DNA of 9,974 nt from CAYNRQ01 sp964399875 (GCA_964399875.1 CAYNRQ010000038.1:1-9974), one strand, 5' to 3'; shown: positions 1 through 6,563, counted from the first letter of the stretch. Program-made: numbers and translations. Notes: a model not told the origin generated them from the letters alone.

Positions 1-330
1 TTAACCAGTTGTGTGTGACTGGTGGTAAGGAGCTAATCAATTAACCGTTTGAGATGGGATATCTAGCAAAATTCAGATAAAATGCATGATCTGCTCTTTT
101 TACTAAGTTTAAGCAAGAATTCCGAAGCCTTTGGGCTGCGGATGAACTGCTATCACCCAGCTATTCTATTTAGAGGTAAGTATTTCAAACGGTTAATTGG
201 CCAACTCCTCGCCGCCAGCCGCATGCAATTGGCTAATCGTTTGGGGCAATTCCGCCGCGGCTGGTGTTCCCCGTTTGTCTCGCTGGTTGAAACCGCCGGT
301 CTATTGACCGGGAATTCTTATTTCAAATTA
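1..330 (+). ncRNA. Candidate structured RNA or IS200/IS605-type right end
   Basis: This stretch stands out by local GC richness (most of 200-315) in an otherwise AT-rich window and by dense inverted repeats. Positions 38-56 pair with 181-199 over 19 bp including two G-U pairs that are valid only in a plus-strand RNA. Further hairpins are 4-9/18-23, 121-124 plus 126-129 with 134-137 plus 139-142 (TTTG loop), 213-222/257-266 and 296-301/306-311 (TATT loop). The last hairpin is followed after 10 nt by TTCAA (322-326), which is the layout of an IS200/IS605 right end, where omega RNA is also encoded. No tnpB reading frame is visible, and it would lie before the window. A 91-codon frame at 82-357 has no recognisable domain and is probably chance. 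No RNase P, SRP or rRNA signature was recognised. The class is therefore uncertain; the structural signal itself is clear. Confidence 0.45.
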
Positions 331-364
331 CTGGACTTTAAGGATTTAAGTTGTTAGAGCCGTT

Positions 365-409
365 CTTATATTATTTAAGAAAAATGACCTATAATTAAAC
401 AGGTTGATC
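365..409 (+). promoter_or_regulatory. Promoter and ribosome binding site of the CNNM gene
   Basis: A TATA-like element (cttatattattt, 365-376) would start transcription near 396 and leave a short leader containing AGGTTGATC (401-409), a near match to the archaeal Shine-Dalgarno sequence, just before the GTG at 412. A second AT element, tataatta (390-397), is too close to the start for this role. Confidence 0.45.
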
Positions 410-411
410 AA

Positions 412-1672
412 GTGATCATTGAGGTTATTATCCTAATTGTACTCATAGTCCTTTCAGCCTTCTTTTCAGGTACAGAGATAGCACTGTTTTCCCTGAGCGA
501 TCTAAAGGTAAAGAAGCTTATAAGGAAGAAAAAGAAGGGTGCCAGAATTCTGAAGAAGCTTAAGGCAAACCCCCACAGGCTTCTTGTAACCATACTCATA
601 GGAAACAACCTTGTTAATATAGCAGCTGCATCCCTGGCCACTCTGGTGGCTATAAACGCTTTTGGCTCAACAGGCATGGGTATAGCCACAGGTGCAATAA
701 CCTTTCTTATTCTGGTCTTTGGGGAGATTGTCCCTAAATCATATTTTCACCAGAACGCTGAGAAGGTCTCCTTGCTTGTGGCAAGGCCCATATATGCCCT
801 GACCTATATTTTATATCCTTTTATCCTGTTCATAGAGAGCATAAGCAGGGGTGTTTTAAGGCTTATTGGTGTGAAGAGAACCAAGGATGAGATAACAGAG
901 GAAGAGATCATGGCTGCCCTTTCCTTGGGTGCTGAGGCCGGGGTGATAGAAAAGGATGAAGAAGAGATGATAGAGAACATAATAGATTTCGGTGACAGCA
1001 CGGTCCAAGAGGTCATGACACCTATAAAAAAGACTGTAACCATGAGCTCCAGTAAAAGCCTAATGGATGTGATAACCAAGATATTAGAAACCAAATATTC
1101 AAGAATACCTATATACAGGGGCAATATAAACCACATAATTGGTGTAGTCAACCTGAGAAATATCCTAAAACACGTGAAAAAAAAAGGATTTTGATGTCAA
1201 TGTAGAAAGGCTTGTTTATCCTCTTATTTCTGTCAGGGAAACAGACAAACTGGATGTTGTTCTTGACAAACTTAAAGAAAACGCCGCACACATGGCCGTG
1301 GTAAAGAATAAAAAAAAGAATGTAGTTGGCATAGTGACCATGGAGGATCTTCTGGAGGAGATAGTAGGAGATATCTATGATGAGTCGGATATAAAGAGGA
1401 TAAAGATACATTTCCTGGACAAGAGAACAGCAATGGTTAGTGGCGACACCTTTATCACAGAACTCCAGGAAAAGATAGGCATACCCCTTAGGGGAAAGAC
1501 ATTCACCATATCAGATGTTGTTTCTGCAAGATTCAACAACAAGCCCAAGAAAGGCCACAAGATAGAAATGAAGAACTTCACCCTTACTGTAATGCAGGTT
1601 GACAAAAGAAACACTGCCAAGATAAAGAGGATCAAGATATTAAAGAAAAGGGGGAAAATAAGAAAGCCTTAA
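412..1672 (+). CDS. CNNM/CorC-family transporter with CBS pair, frameshifted
   Basis: This is a membrane protein of the CNNM/CorC (old name hemolysin C) family, linked to Mg2+ or other cation export. The first part, from a GTG at 412, is a DUF21 membrane domain: a first helix ending in SAFFSGTEIALFSLS (residues 15-29), then hydrophobic segments near 60-87, 92-112 and 125-150. A CBS domain starts near VMTPIKK (about 201). This frame stops at 1192-1194, right after a run of nine A (1177-1185). Skipping one A restores KKKDFDVNVERLVYPLIS and leads into the second CBS domain (VVGIVTMEDLLEEIVGD) and the C-terminal transporter-associated (CorC_HlyC) domain, ending at 1672. The joined product would be 419 aa, a normal family length. 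No ribosome binding site precedes the downstream ATG at 1292, so two separate proteins are unlikely. The cause could be a homopolymer sequencing error, a real mutation or slippage on the A run. Confidence 0.85.
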
Positions 1673-1696
1673 ATAGAATACAAGATGCGACACATT

Positions 1697-1846
1697 CTAT
1701 ATCTTACTTTTAACATACTCATAAGCGCCAATATCCCATTCAGCGCCCTGCGGCCTTGCCCTTCCTTCAATGTCTTTCCTGATATCAATTCCGTACAACT
1801 CTTGAAATCTGTCAAACACCCCGGACTGAGATGCTGTATATTGCAA
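1697..1846 (-). pseudogene. C-terminal remnant of a parallel beta-helix surface protein
   Basis: On the minus strand a frame of about 50 codons ends at TAG (1697-1699) and reads ...GVFDRFQELYGIDIRKDIEG, then RARPQGAEWDIGAYEYVKSKI. The pattern D-x-x-G-x-x-R-P-x-G-x-x-x-D-I-G-A-Y-E is the well-known C-terminal signature of right-handed parallel beta-helix (choice-of-anchor Q-like) secreted proteins. There is no start codon with a ribosome binding site, and an in-frame stop lies just upstream (about 1856-1858). The several-hundred-residue helix domain that should precede it is missing. I read it as the surviving 3' end of a deleted or recombined surface-protein gene. The rest of the gap 1673-1916 is AT-rich and shows nothing else. 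Confidence 0.7.
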
Positions 1847-1916
1847 TAGAGAATACTAATATTATAAAAATGTTATGTGGTATGTTTTCATAATAAATAT
1901 TAAATTCTGAGATTTA

Positions 1917-2384
1917 TTAAGGTAAACTTATTCTTGAAAGCAACTTCACATACTTATCCAGCCTCTTTATCTCATTCTCAAGAATACCCAGTGCTTTGGT
2001 ATCGCCTCTTGCGTGTTTTCTCAGCTTCTCGAATTCTGTCAGTGACAGAGCTATGCTTCTTTCCAGTCTCATGACAAAGGCCCTTTTGAGGCATTCCAGA
2101 AGATCCCCGGAAAGATCTATATACAGCTTTCTGTCTGCAGTTTTTTTTATCTTCTTAATAACACCCAGAACCTCTAGAAGGTCCAGGCTTAGAGAAACCA
2201 TGGAGGTGGAGTAACCAGTCTCCTTGGCCAGTTCTTGGAGGGACATTGTCTTTCCCTTGACAAGAAGCACACCTATTATTTTTCCGTGAAGGGGTGAATA
2301 ACCTATAGAACCGGCCACATCTGCAAATATATCCAGTATTCTCTTCGTGGGTTCTGTCCCCTTTTTCATATTTTCTGTTAACAC
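1917..2384 (-). CDS. GbsR-type (MarR-like) winged-helix transcription regulator
   Basis: This predicted DNA-binding protein of 155 aa (150 if the ATG at 2369 is used instead of the GTG at 2384) matches the GbsR family (COG1510). The N-terminal part has the family pattern GSIGYSPLHGKIIGVLLVKG (25-44). A helix-turn-helix follows, SLQELAKETGYSTSMVSLSLDLLEVLGVIKKI (48-79), with a short wing (TADRKLYIDL). The C-terminal 60 residues are Lys/Leu-rich helices, probably for dimerisation. GbsR proteins in bacteria control glycine betaine synthesis; archaeal members are mostly uncharacterised. It is transcribed away from the Tes-like gene with a 180-bp shared spacer, so local control of that gene or of itself is a reasonable inference. 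TATA-like sequence (TTAAAGATAAAATA on the minus strand, about 2399-2412) is compatible with either start as leaderless. Confidence 0.85.
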   Translation of the reverse strand: MLTENMKKGTEPTKRILDIFADVAGSIGYSPLHGKIIGVLLVKGKTMSLQELAKETGYSTSMVSLSLDLLEVLGVIKKIKKTADRKLYIDLSGDLLECLKRAFVMRLERSIALSLTEFEKLRKHARGDTKALGILENEIKRLDKYVKLLSRISLP

Positions 2385-2413
2385 TTTATCAGCAGTTATT
2401 TTATCTTTAAGAC

Positions 2414-2429
2414 TAACCGTAAAGGGTTA
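2414..2429. promoter_or_regulatory. Possible operator between regulator and Tes-like gene
   Basis: TAACC (2414-2418) and GGTTA (2425-2429) form a short perfect inverted repeat, next to a TATA-like tttatatg (2432-2439), in the spacer shared by the two divergent genes. A dimeric winged-helix regulator such as the neighbouring GbsR-type protein could bind it. The repeat is short and could be chance. Confidence 0.25.
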
Positions 2430-2471
2430 CATTTATATGTTTGTGTGTGAATATTTAAATATTTGATAGTT

Positions 2472-2487
2472 TTAAAATATATTAAAT
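2472..2487 (+). promoter_or_regulatory. TATA region of the Tes-like gene
   Basis: The AT-only stretch ttaaaatatattaaat sits about 85 nt before the ATG at 2565, predicting transcription from about 2500. An alternative, aatatttaaatattt (2451-2465), would start it about 20 nt earlier. Either way the gene has a leader, unlike most genes in this window. Confidence 0.45.
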
Positions 2488-2514
2488 CTTCATCTCACAC
2501 CATGCAATGGGATG

Positions 2515-2560
2515 AGGGGATGTCTCCTGCCACAATATAATCGAGGAGGCAGGAGGTTGA
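2515..2560 (+). promoter_or_regulatory. Leader with ribosome-binding-site-sequestering hairpin
   Basis: CTCCTGCC (2524-2531) is perfectly complementary to GGCAGGAG (2548-2555). The 3' arm covers most of the GGAGG Shine-Dalgarno core (2552-2556) in front of the ATG at 2565. The 5' arm can instead pair upstream: AGGGG (2515-2519) with CTCCT (2524-2528) around an ATGT loop, which would free the ribosome binding site. Another stem is possible further upstream (2488-2494 with 2511-2517), overlapping the first arm of the alternative hairpin. Mutually exclusive stems over a ribosome binding site are the hallmark of a translational switch. No known riboswitch class was recognised. Confidence 0.5.
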
Positions 2561-2564
2561 TAAC

Positions 2565-4220
2565 ATGCCCGGCAAGAAAAAAACAAAATTCAAGAAAGAA
2601 AGTGAAGAAAGGCTTCTTCGAGAGATTGACGATCTTTATCTCACAGAAACACATTCTCTTTGCCCCAAATGTCTGGAGATAATCCCAGCATATATATTTG
2701 AAAGGGAGGAGAAGATATGGATAACTAAGAAATGCCCAAAACACGGCAAGTTCGAGGATCTGTACTGGGGCGATGCTGCCATGTACAGGAAGGCAAAAAG
2801 ATTCGCCCATGATGGTAAAGGCATTCAAAATCCCCAGATAACCAAGGAGAAACCAGAGTGTCCCAAGGACTGTGGTTTATGCAAAATCCACAAGAGCCAC
2901 ACAGCCCTAGCCAATATAGTCCTGACCACAAGGTGTGACATGAACTGCTGGTACTGCTTTTTCTATGCTGAACGACTTGGGTATGTGTATGAGCCCACTA
3001 TGGGCCAGATAAGGGAAATGCTTTCAAAGCTTAGAGGTGAAAAGCCCGTGCCTTGCAATGCCATACAGCTTACTGGCGGTGAACCCACCCTAAGAGAAGA
3101 TATTATAGATATAATAAAGCTCTGTAAGGAAGAAGGCTTTGATCATGTTCAGCTCAATACCAATGGGATAAAGATTTCACAGGATTTGGGGTTTACCAGA
3201 ACCATCCGTGATGCCGGTGTGAACACCCTTTACTTATCCTTTGATGGTGTTACACCAAAAAGCAATCCCAAAAACCACTGGGAAATTCCCGGTGTTTTGG
3301 AGAACTGCAGAAAAGTTGACCTTGGAATAGTTCTTGTTCCTACAGTGATAAGGGGCATAAATGACCATGAAGTAGGTGATATACTAAGATTTGGTTTCAG
3401 AAACATAGATGTTATCCGAAGTGTGAACTTCCAACCAGTATCCCTTGTGGGTATGATGCCCCGAAAAGAAAGAATGAAGCATAGAATAACCATACCAGAC
3501 ACTATAAAGGCAATTGAAGAGCAAACCAGAGGGCAGATCAGCAGGGATGATTTCTACCCTGTACCCACTCTGGCCAACTTTACAAGATTTGTAGAGGCCT
3601 TAACAAAGAAGCCCAAATATGATCTGAGTGCACACTTTGCATGTGGTATGGCAACCTATGTTTTCAGAAATGAAAAGGGGAGGATGATACCCATAACAAG
3701 ATTTGTTGATGTTGAGGGGTTTATAGAATATCTGGGTGAGCAGGCCATTCTTATAGAGTCAGGCAAGAATAAATATGTGACAAGCCTGAAGATGATAAGG
3801 AGAATAGGATCATTCATAGACAAGGAAAAGGCACCAAAGGAATTCAATCTGAGAAGCATACTGTTCAAGGCCCTGATAAAACACAACTACAGGGCTCTTG
3901 GAGAATTTCACAAAAAATCCCTGTTTATAGGAATGATGCATTTCCAGGACCTCTATAATTATGACATAGAAAGGGTCAAGAGATGCTGCATCCATTATGC
4001 AATGACTGACGGAAGGATAATACCTTTCTGTGCTTTTAATGTGATACCAGAATGGTACAGAGACAAGGGCCAAAAATCCCAGGGCATACCCATAAAGGTC
4101 TGGGAAAAAGAAACAGGGAAGAATCTTGCTGACCAATTATACAGGCGCAATGTAAAAAAACTCAAGGCAAATCCAATGTATAAAAAGACCTATAGAGGTT
4201 TTGTTAAGAACATGAGATGA
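2565..4220 (+). CDS. tes: Tes-like radical SAM enzyme (tetraether lipid synthase family)
   Basis: This 551-aa protein matches the COG1964 radical SAM family (MJ0619/MA_1486-like). Tes couples two archaeol phospholipids through their biphytanyl carbons to give membrane-spanning tetraether lipids. An N-terminal Cys cluster, CPKC (33-36) and CPKHG (57-61), fits the rubredoxin-like metal site of the family. CPKDCGLC (99-106) may bind an auxiliary cluster, and CDMNCWYC (124-131) is the CxxxCxxC radical SAM motif. GGEP (171-174) follows as the SAM-contacting motif. Further conserved Cys are C360, C474, C475 and C489 (auxiliary clusters). Length and cysteine layout look complete. The start is supported by AGGAGGTTGAT ending 4 nt before the ATG. 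It is divergent from the GbsR-type regulator and ends exactly where the convergent DUF6485 gene ends. Known Tes homologues act at the membrane. A paralogue acting on another lipid or alkyl chain cannot be excluded by eye. Confidence 0.8.
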   Translation: MPGKKKTKFKKESEERLLREIDDLYLTETHSLCPKCLEIIPAYIFEREEKIWITKKCPKHGKFEDLYWGDAAMYRKAKRFAHDGKGIQNPQITKEKPECPKDCGLCKIHKSHTALANIVLTTRCDMNCWYCFFYAERLGYVYEPTMGQIREMLSKLRGEKPVPCNAIQLTGGEPTLREDIIDIIKLCKEEGFDHVQLNTNGIKISQDLGFTRTIRDAGVNTLYLSFDGVTPKSNPKNHWEIPGVLENCRKVDLGIVLVPTVIRGINDHEVGDILRFGFRNIDVIRSVNFQPVSLVGMMPRKERMKHRITIPDTIKAIEEQTRGQISRDDFYPVPTLANFTRFVEALTKKPKYDLSAHFACGMATYVFRNEKGRMIPITRFVDVEGFIEYLGEQAILIESGKNKYVTSLKMIRRIGSFIDKEKAPKEFNLRSILFKALIKHNYRALGEFHKKSLFIGMMHFQDLYNYDIERVKRCCIHYAMTDGRIIPFCAFNVIPEWYRDKGQKSQGIPIKVWEKETGKNLADQLYRRNVKKLKANPMYKKTYRGFVKNMR

Positions 4221-4421
4221 TTATTTTTTCTGTACAATCTGGGCAAACCTCTCAAATGACCTGTCATAGGTTTTTTCCACTGCAGGAGGAAAACAGCAGG
4301 CCGGCAGTTCCCTGTTGCCTATATGATACCTTATGCATTCGCAACAAAGACCTTTCCTGGAGCAGTCCGGATAGCTGCAGGGACAACTCTTCAGGTTTTT
4401 TTCCTTTTCGCATTCAGCCAT
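4221..4421 (-). CDS. DUF6485-family small Cys-rich protein
   Basis: This is a 66-aa protein with nine Cys (4, 13, 15, 20, 26, 27, 29, 42, 43). The pattern NLKSCPCSYPDCSRKGLCCECIRYH, then RELPACCFPP and EKTYDRSFERFAQ, is that of the DUF6485 family found in anaerobic bacteria and archaea. Its function is unknown. The clustered Cys and one His suggest zinc or iron-sulfur binding, and no membrane segment is present. A GGTGA ribosome binding site lies 4 nt before the ATG, with a TATA-like element (atataaatatta on the minus strand, about 4459-4470) placed for a short leader. Its stop codon abuts the stop of the Tes-like gene with no base between, so the two transcripts are convergent and overlap. 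The opposite-strand frame here lacks domain character. Confidence 0.85.
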   Translation of the reverse strand: MAECEKEKNLKSCPCSYPDCSRKGLCCECIRYHIGNRELPACCFPPAVEKTYDRSFERFAQIVQKK

Positions 4422-4436
4422 TCCTTCACCTGTTAG

Positions 4437-4446
4437 TTTTTTATTA
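4437..4446 (+). promoter_or_regulatory. TATA element for leaderless membrane-protein gene
   Basis: The element tttttattaa is centred 26 nt before the ATG at 4468, the spacing expected if transcription starts at the start codon. No Shine-Dalgarno sequence precedes the ATG. Confidence 0.5.
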
Positions 4447-4467
4447 ACATTTGGACATAATATTTAT

Positions 4468-5139
4468 ATGGATTTGAGCTTCCTCTTCAATGCAAGCCTG
4501 GGCGAATTATCCTTTTCAGAGGCATGGTCGACTTGGGAGCCATCAGTAACATTTGTTATAGGTGTGACCATATATTCTATATTTGTATTCAGGTTCTACA
4601 GGTTCCTTGCCAAGAAGGATATCTTCAGTTTAAACATAAAGGAAAGAGATACACACCCCCATGTTAAGAAGATACTTTATGTAGTTAAATATATTATATT
4701 GTTCCCTCTTGTTGCATTCTTCTGGTTCCTTATATTGGCAGTTTTATTGATGGTTATAGTGGAATCAGCCACAATGGAAAATATACTCTTTGTGTCTGTA
4801 GCTGTTGTTTCTGCTGTAAGAATAGCTGCTTATTATCATGAAGATCTTTCAAAGGAACTGGCAAAGCTCCTCCCTTTTGCATTGTTGGCACTGTTTATAA
4901 TTGATGCATCCCACCTTTCTTTTTCATCTCCATGGAAATTGATACGCCAGCTTCCTGGCATGTGGGAGACCCTTATATATTATCTCCTGTTTGTAATCAT
5001 GCTTGAGCTCGCCCTAAGAATAATAGTAGGAATAAAACACATCGCTATAGGAAAAAAGAGCAAATCAAAGGAAAAAACAGAGAAGCATGAGGAAAGTCCA
5101 GAAAAACCCAAAAATATCCCACCCCCTCCTGAACCATAA
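4468..5139 (+). CDS. Multi-pass membrane protein of unknown function
   Basis: I do not recognise a named family in this 223-aa protein. After a polar N-terminus, hydrophobic segments lie near residues 27-45, 72-96, 98-118, 131-146 and 168-188, so about five membrane helices are likely. The C-terminal 30 residues are a Lys/Glu-rich, then Pro-rich tail (GKKSKSKEKTEKHEESPEKP, then NIPPPPEP), which is probably disordered and cytoplasmic. The first cytoplasmic-looking loop (LAKKDIFSLNIKERD) has a pattern I associate with conserved archaeal membrane proteins, but no function follows from it. The ATG is supported by a TATA element 26 nt upstream (leaderless). The next gene starts 26 nt after the stop and has its own TATA element. 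Confidence 0.75.
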   Translation: MDLSFLFNASLGELSFSEAWSTWEPSVTFVIGVTIYSIFVFRFYRFLAKKDIFSLNIKERDTHPHVKKILYVVKYIILFPLVAFFWFLILAVLLMVIVESATMENILFVSVAVVSAVRIAAYYHEDLSKELAKLLPFALLALFIIDASHLSFSSPWKLIRQLPGMWETLIYYLLFVIMLELALRIIVGIKHIAIGKKSKSKEKTEKHEESPEKPKNIPPPPEP

Positions 5140-5145
5140 ATAATA
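5135..5145 (+). promoter_or_regulatory. TATA element for second membrane-protein gene
   Basis: The element cataaataata overlaps the stop codon of the upstream gene and is centred about 26 nt before the ATG at 5166. This implies a separate leaderless transcript despite the tandem arrangement. Confidence 0.45.
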
Positions 5146-5165
5146 TCCATCTTTAATAATATAAT

Positions 5166-5570
5166 ATGGAATACTACAAAACCCTCTTTGTAATCCTGCT
5201 TATCCTTATCCTTTCCCTTATAGTTCAGGATGGCCATTTGTTTGATGATAATTTTTTTGTGATAGCTTATATAGCAATGAGTGTTATTCTTGTTATAGGA
5301 AGCAAATACAAAGAAACCTACAAGGTGGATGTGGCCATAGGTCTTATTCTTATATTCTCCATGGCTTTTCTCTCTACTTTTTTGCTTATAGAGATGTTTG
5401 TAAAGGCCGAATTGCATATTTTCAAAACAGCCATTGTTTTTTGTCTTGATGTGTGCGCTATACTATTTTTAAGCTCTGCCAGAAGGATATACAGAAAACT
5501 AAAACTGGGAACAAGGTTTGGCCCTTACAGGGAATTTGCAGATGAAGAAAAAAATAAGGTGATTAGTTAA
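5166..5570 (+). CDS. Four-helix membrane protein, 3' end altered by an insertion
   Basis: This 134-aa protein has hydrophobic segments near 6-21, 30-45, 54-78 and 85-105, followed by a basic stretch (RRIYRKLKLGTRFG). I do not recognise a family. Its last codons and stop (KVIS and TAA, 5556-5570) lie inside the left inverted repeat of the IS1595-type element that starts at 5556, so the native C-terminus has been replaced. Since all four helices and the basic tail are present, the loss may be small. The ATG is supported by a TATA element about 26 nt upstream and has no Shine-Dalgarno sequence. Confidence 0.7.
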   Translation: MEYYKTLFVILLILILSLIVQDGHLFDDNFFVIAYIAMSVILVIGSKYKETYKVDVAIGLILIFSMAFLSTFLLIEMFVKAELHIFKTAIVFCLDVCAILFLSSARRIYRKLKLGTRFGPYREFADEEKNKVIS

Positions 5571-6368
5571 AAATACACCAATTCCTCCTTATGACTATAT
5601 TGAATAGCAACTCATAAATGTCTTCATTCCTATGGTTGAACCGGAACTCCATCACCTTGAGATACAACGGATAATTGGCTCTGTTGATTCCATGATACTT
5701 GTGGAACCGTTCCTTGGCATATGACCAGAAACCTTCCATGCCATTGATATGGCTATGGCTCCGACCAAAAGTTTTTTCATGATTAACTCTTAGATGTTTT
5801 CCGTACTGCTTCAATGACTTGTATGACTTGAAGCAGCCGGTGCAGAACACAGATCCCTTCTTGGTTTTCTTTCTCATCTCTGACATCAACGTCTTTGCTG
5901 TTACATTGGGTATGACCCTTGTATATACCTTTTCATTGCGCTCCAGTATCTGCATCTCTGCAGATGCAGAGATGTCTCGTGTCAAGAGTTTATGGGAGAG
6001 ACACGATGCCGAAAACTATTGCTTTGTTATGGGCTCCCCTGCCTATCTTACCCTTCCGTTTGCCTCCGAAGCATTTCGTCCAGCTCCAGACGGCCCTTCA
6101 TTTTTGTGAACTGTTCATTGAGATGACATGCTATGCATTGCCTGAATTGCATGTATCTCTTGCTGACAGTCCTGTATGATAACCTGAGTTCCTTTGCAGC
6201 TTTCTGAGACTGTAATAAGCCTTGCAATGCTTGCGCTTCACACGCTTATTCTTTAGTTTGTACAGATTGGCTTTCCCGCAGAACATGCACTTTCTGCCCG
6301 CCAAAAACATGTAAAACCTGTTCAGCACCATGTGCACATATTTGGTGCAGAAGTTAATCAATCACCTT
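5556..6368 (-). mobile_element. Decayed IS1595-type insertion sequence
   Basis: The left end reads AAGGTGATTAGTTAA...CACCAATT (5556-5583). The reverse complement of the right end reads AAGGTGATTGATTAA...CACCAAAT (6340-6368). These imperfect terminal inverted repeats of about 28 bp enclose a minus-strand IS1595/ISXO2-like transposase pseudogene, giving an element of about 813 bp. I cannot find a convincing target duplication in the flanks (aaaaaaat and gttttatt), which fits an old insertion. It lies between two convergent genes and reads into both of their 3' ends. Confidence 0.8.
5563..6361 (-). pseudogene. IS1595-family transposase, frameshifted and catalytically dead
   Basis: Reading 5' to 3' on the minus strand, the pieces are as follows. 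First is a zinc ribbon, CMFCGKANLYKLKNKRVKRK then HCKAYY, which lacks one of the four usual Cys. A frameshift leads to a helix-turn-helix part SQKAAKELRLSYRTVSKRY and LELDEML, where D is probably the first catalytic Asp. Another frameshift leads to RKGKIGRGAHNKAIVFGIV. A third leads to the C-terminal frame (from 5985), KVYTRVIPNVTAKTL...HINGMEGFWSYAKERFHKYHG and a tail MEFRFNHRNEDIYELL. The motif expected as YTD(x)FKSY reads CTGCFKSY, with GGC at 5836-5838. The second catalytic Asp is thus Gly, one transition from GAC. With at least three frame breaks and a missing catalytic residue, it cannot support its own transposition. Confidence 0.8.
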
Positions 6369-6492
6369 GTTTTATTAATACCGGCTCTGCCCCATTTTCA
6401 AGAGCAATATCTGAACTTTCTGTGTTTAGACTGCTTAGCCTGTCCAGAACCTTTTGCATATTAATTCTACGATAAATATCATTTCCTGCCAT
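6358..6492 (-). CDS. Small protein truncated by the IS1595-type element
   Basis: This 44-codon frame reads MAGNDIYRRINMQKVLDRLS, continues SLNTESSDIALENGAEPVLI, and ends KQGD. GGTGA (6501-6505, minus strand) lies 8 nt before the ATG and a TATA-like cttataaac lies about 40 nt before it, so expression is plausible. The final codons (GGT GAT TGA) lie within the right inverted repeat of the insertion, so the native 3' end has been lost. The rest is a hydrophilic, probably helical segment with no recognisable domain. Confidence 0.5.
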   Translation of the reverse strand: MAGNDIYRRINMQKVLDRLSSLNTESSDIALENGAEPVLIKQGD

Positions 6493-6563
6493 AATCTTGT
6501 TCACCTTAAAAATACAGATAACTAGTAAGTTTATAAGTCTTCTGAGAAACCGAAAGGGGCAAC

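Noticed and set aside
1..25. Hairpin ACCAGT/ACTGGT at the start as a repeat of the hairpin at 7660-7680
   Set aside because: The arms share letters but occur in opposite order, and the loops differ, so they are not copies of one repeat.
245..270. Minus-strand ACCAGCCGCGGCGG, reminiscent of the 16S rRNA 530 loop
   Set aside because: The match is short and imperfect, and the flanks do not continue as 16S rRNA.
82..357. 91-codon plus-strand frame at the window start
   Set aside because: It has no recognisable domain, overlaps strong RNA hairpins and shows no ribosome binding site. GC-rich DNA keeps frames open by chance.
4217..4447. 76-codon plus-strand frame after the Tes-like gene
   Set aside because: It is the complement of the DUF6485 gene, whose family pattern and ribosome binding site are clear on the minus strand.
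5089..5099. GAGGAAAGTCC, identical to the universal RNase P RNA motif
   Set aside because: It lies in the charged tail of a membrane-protein gene, and no matching ACAGAA...GGCTTA partner or surrounding fold is visible.
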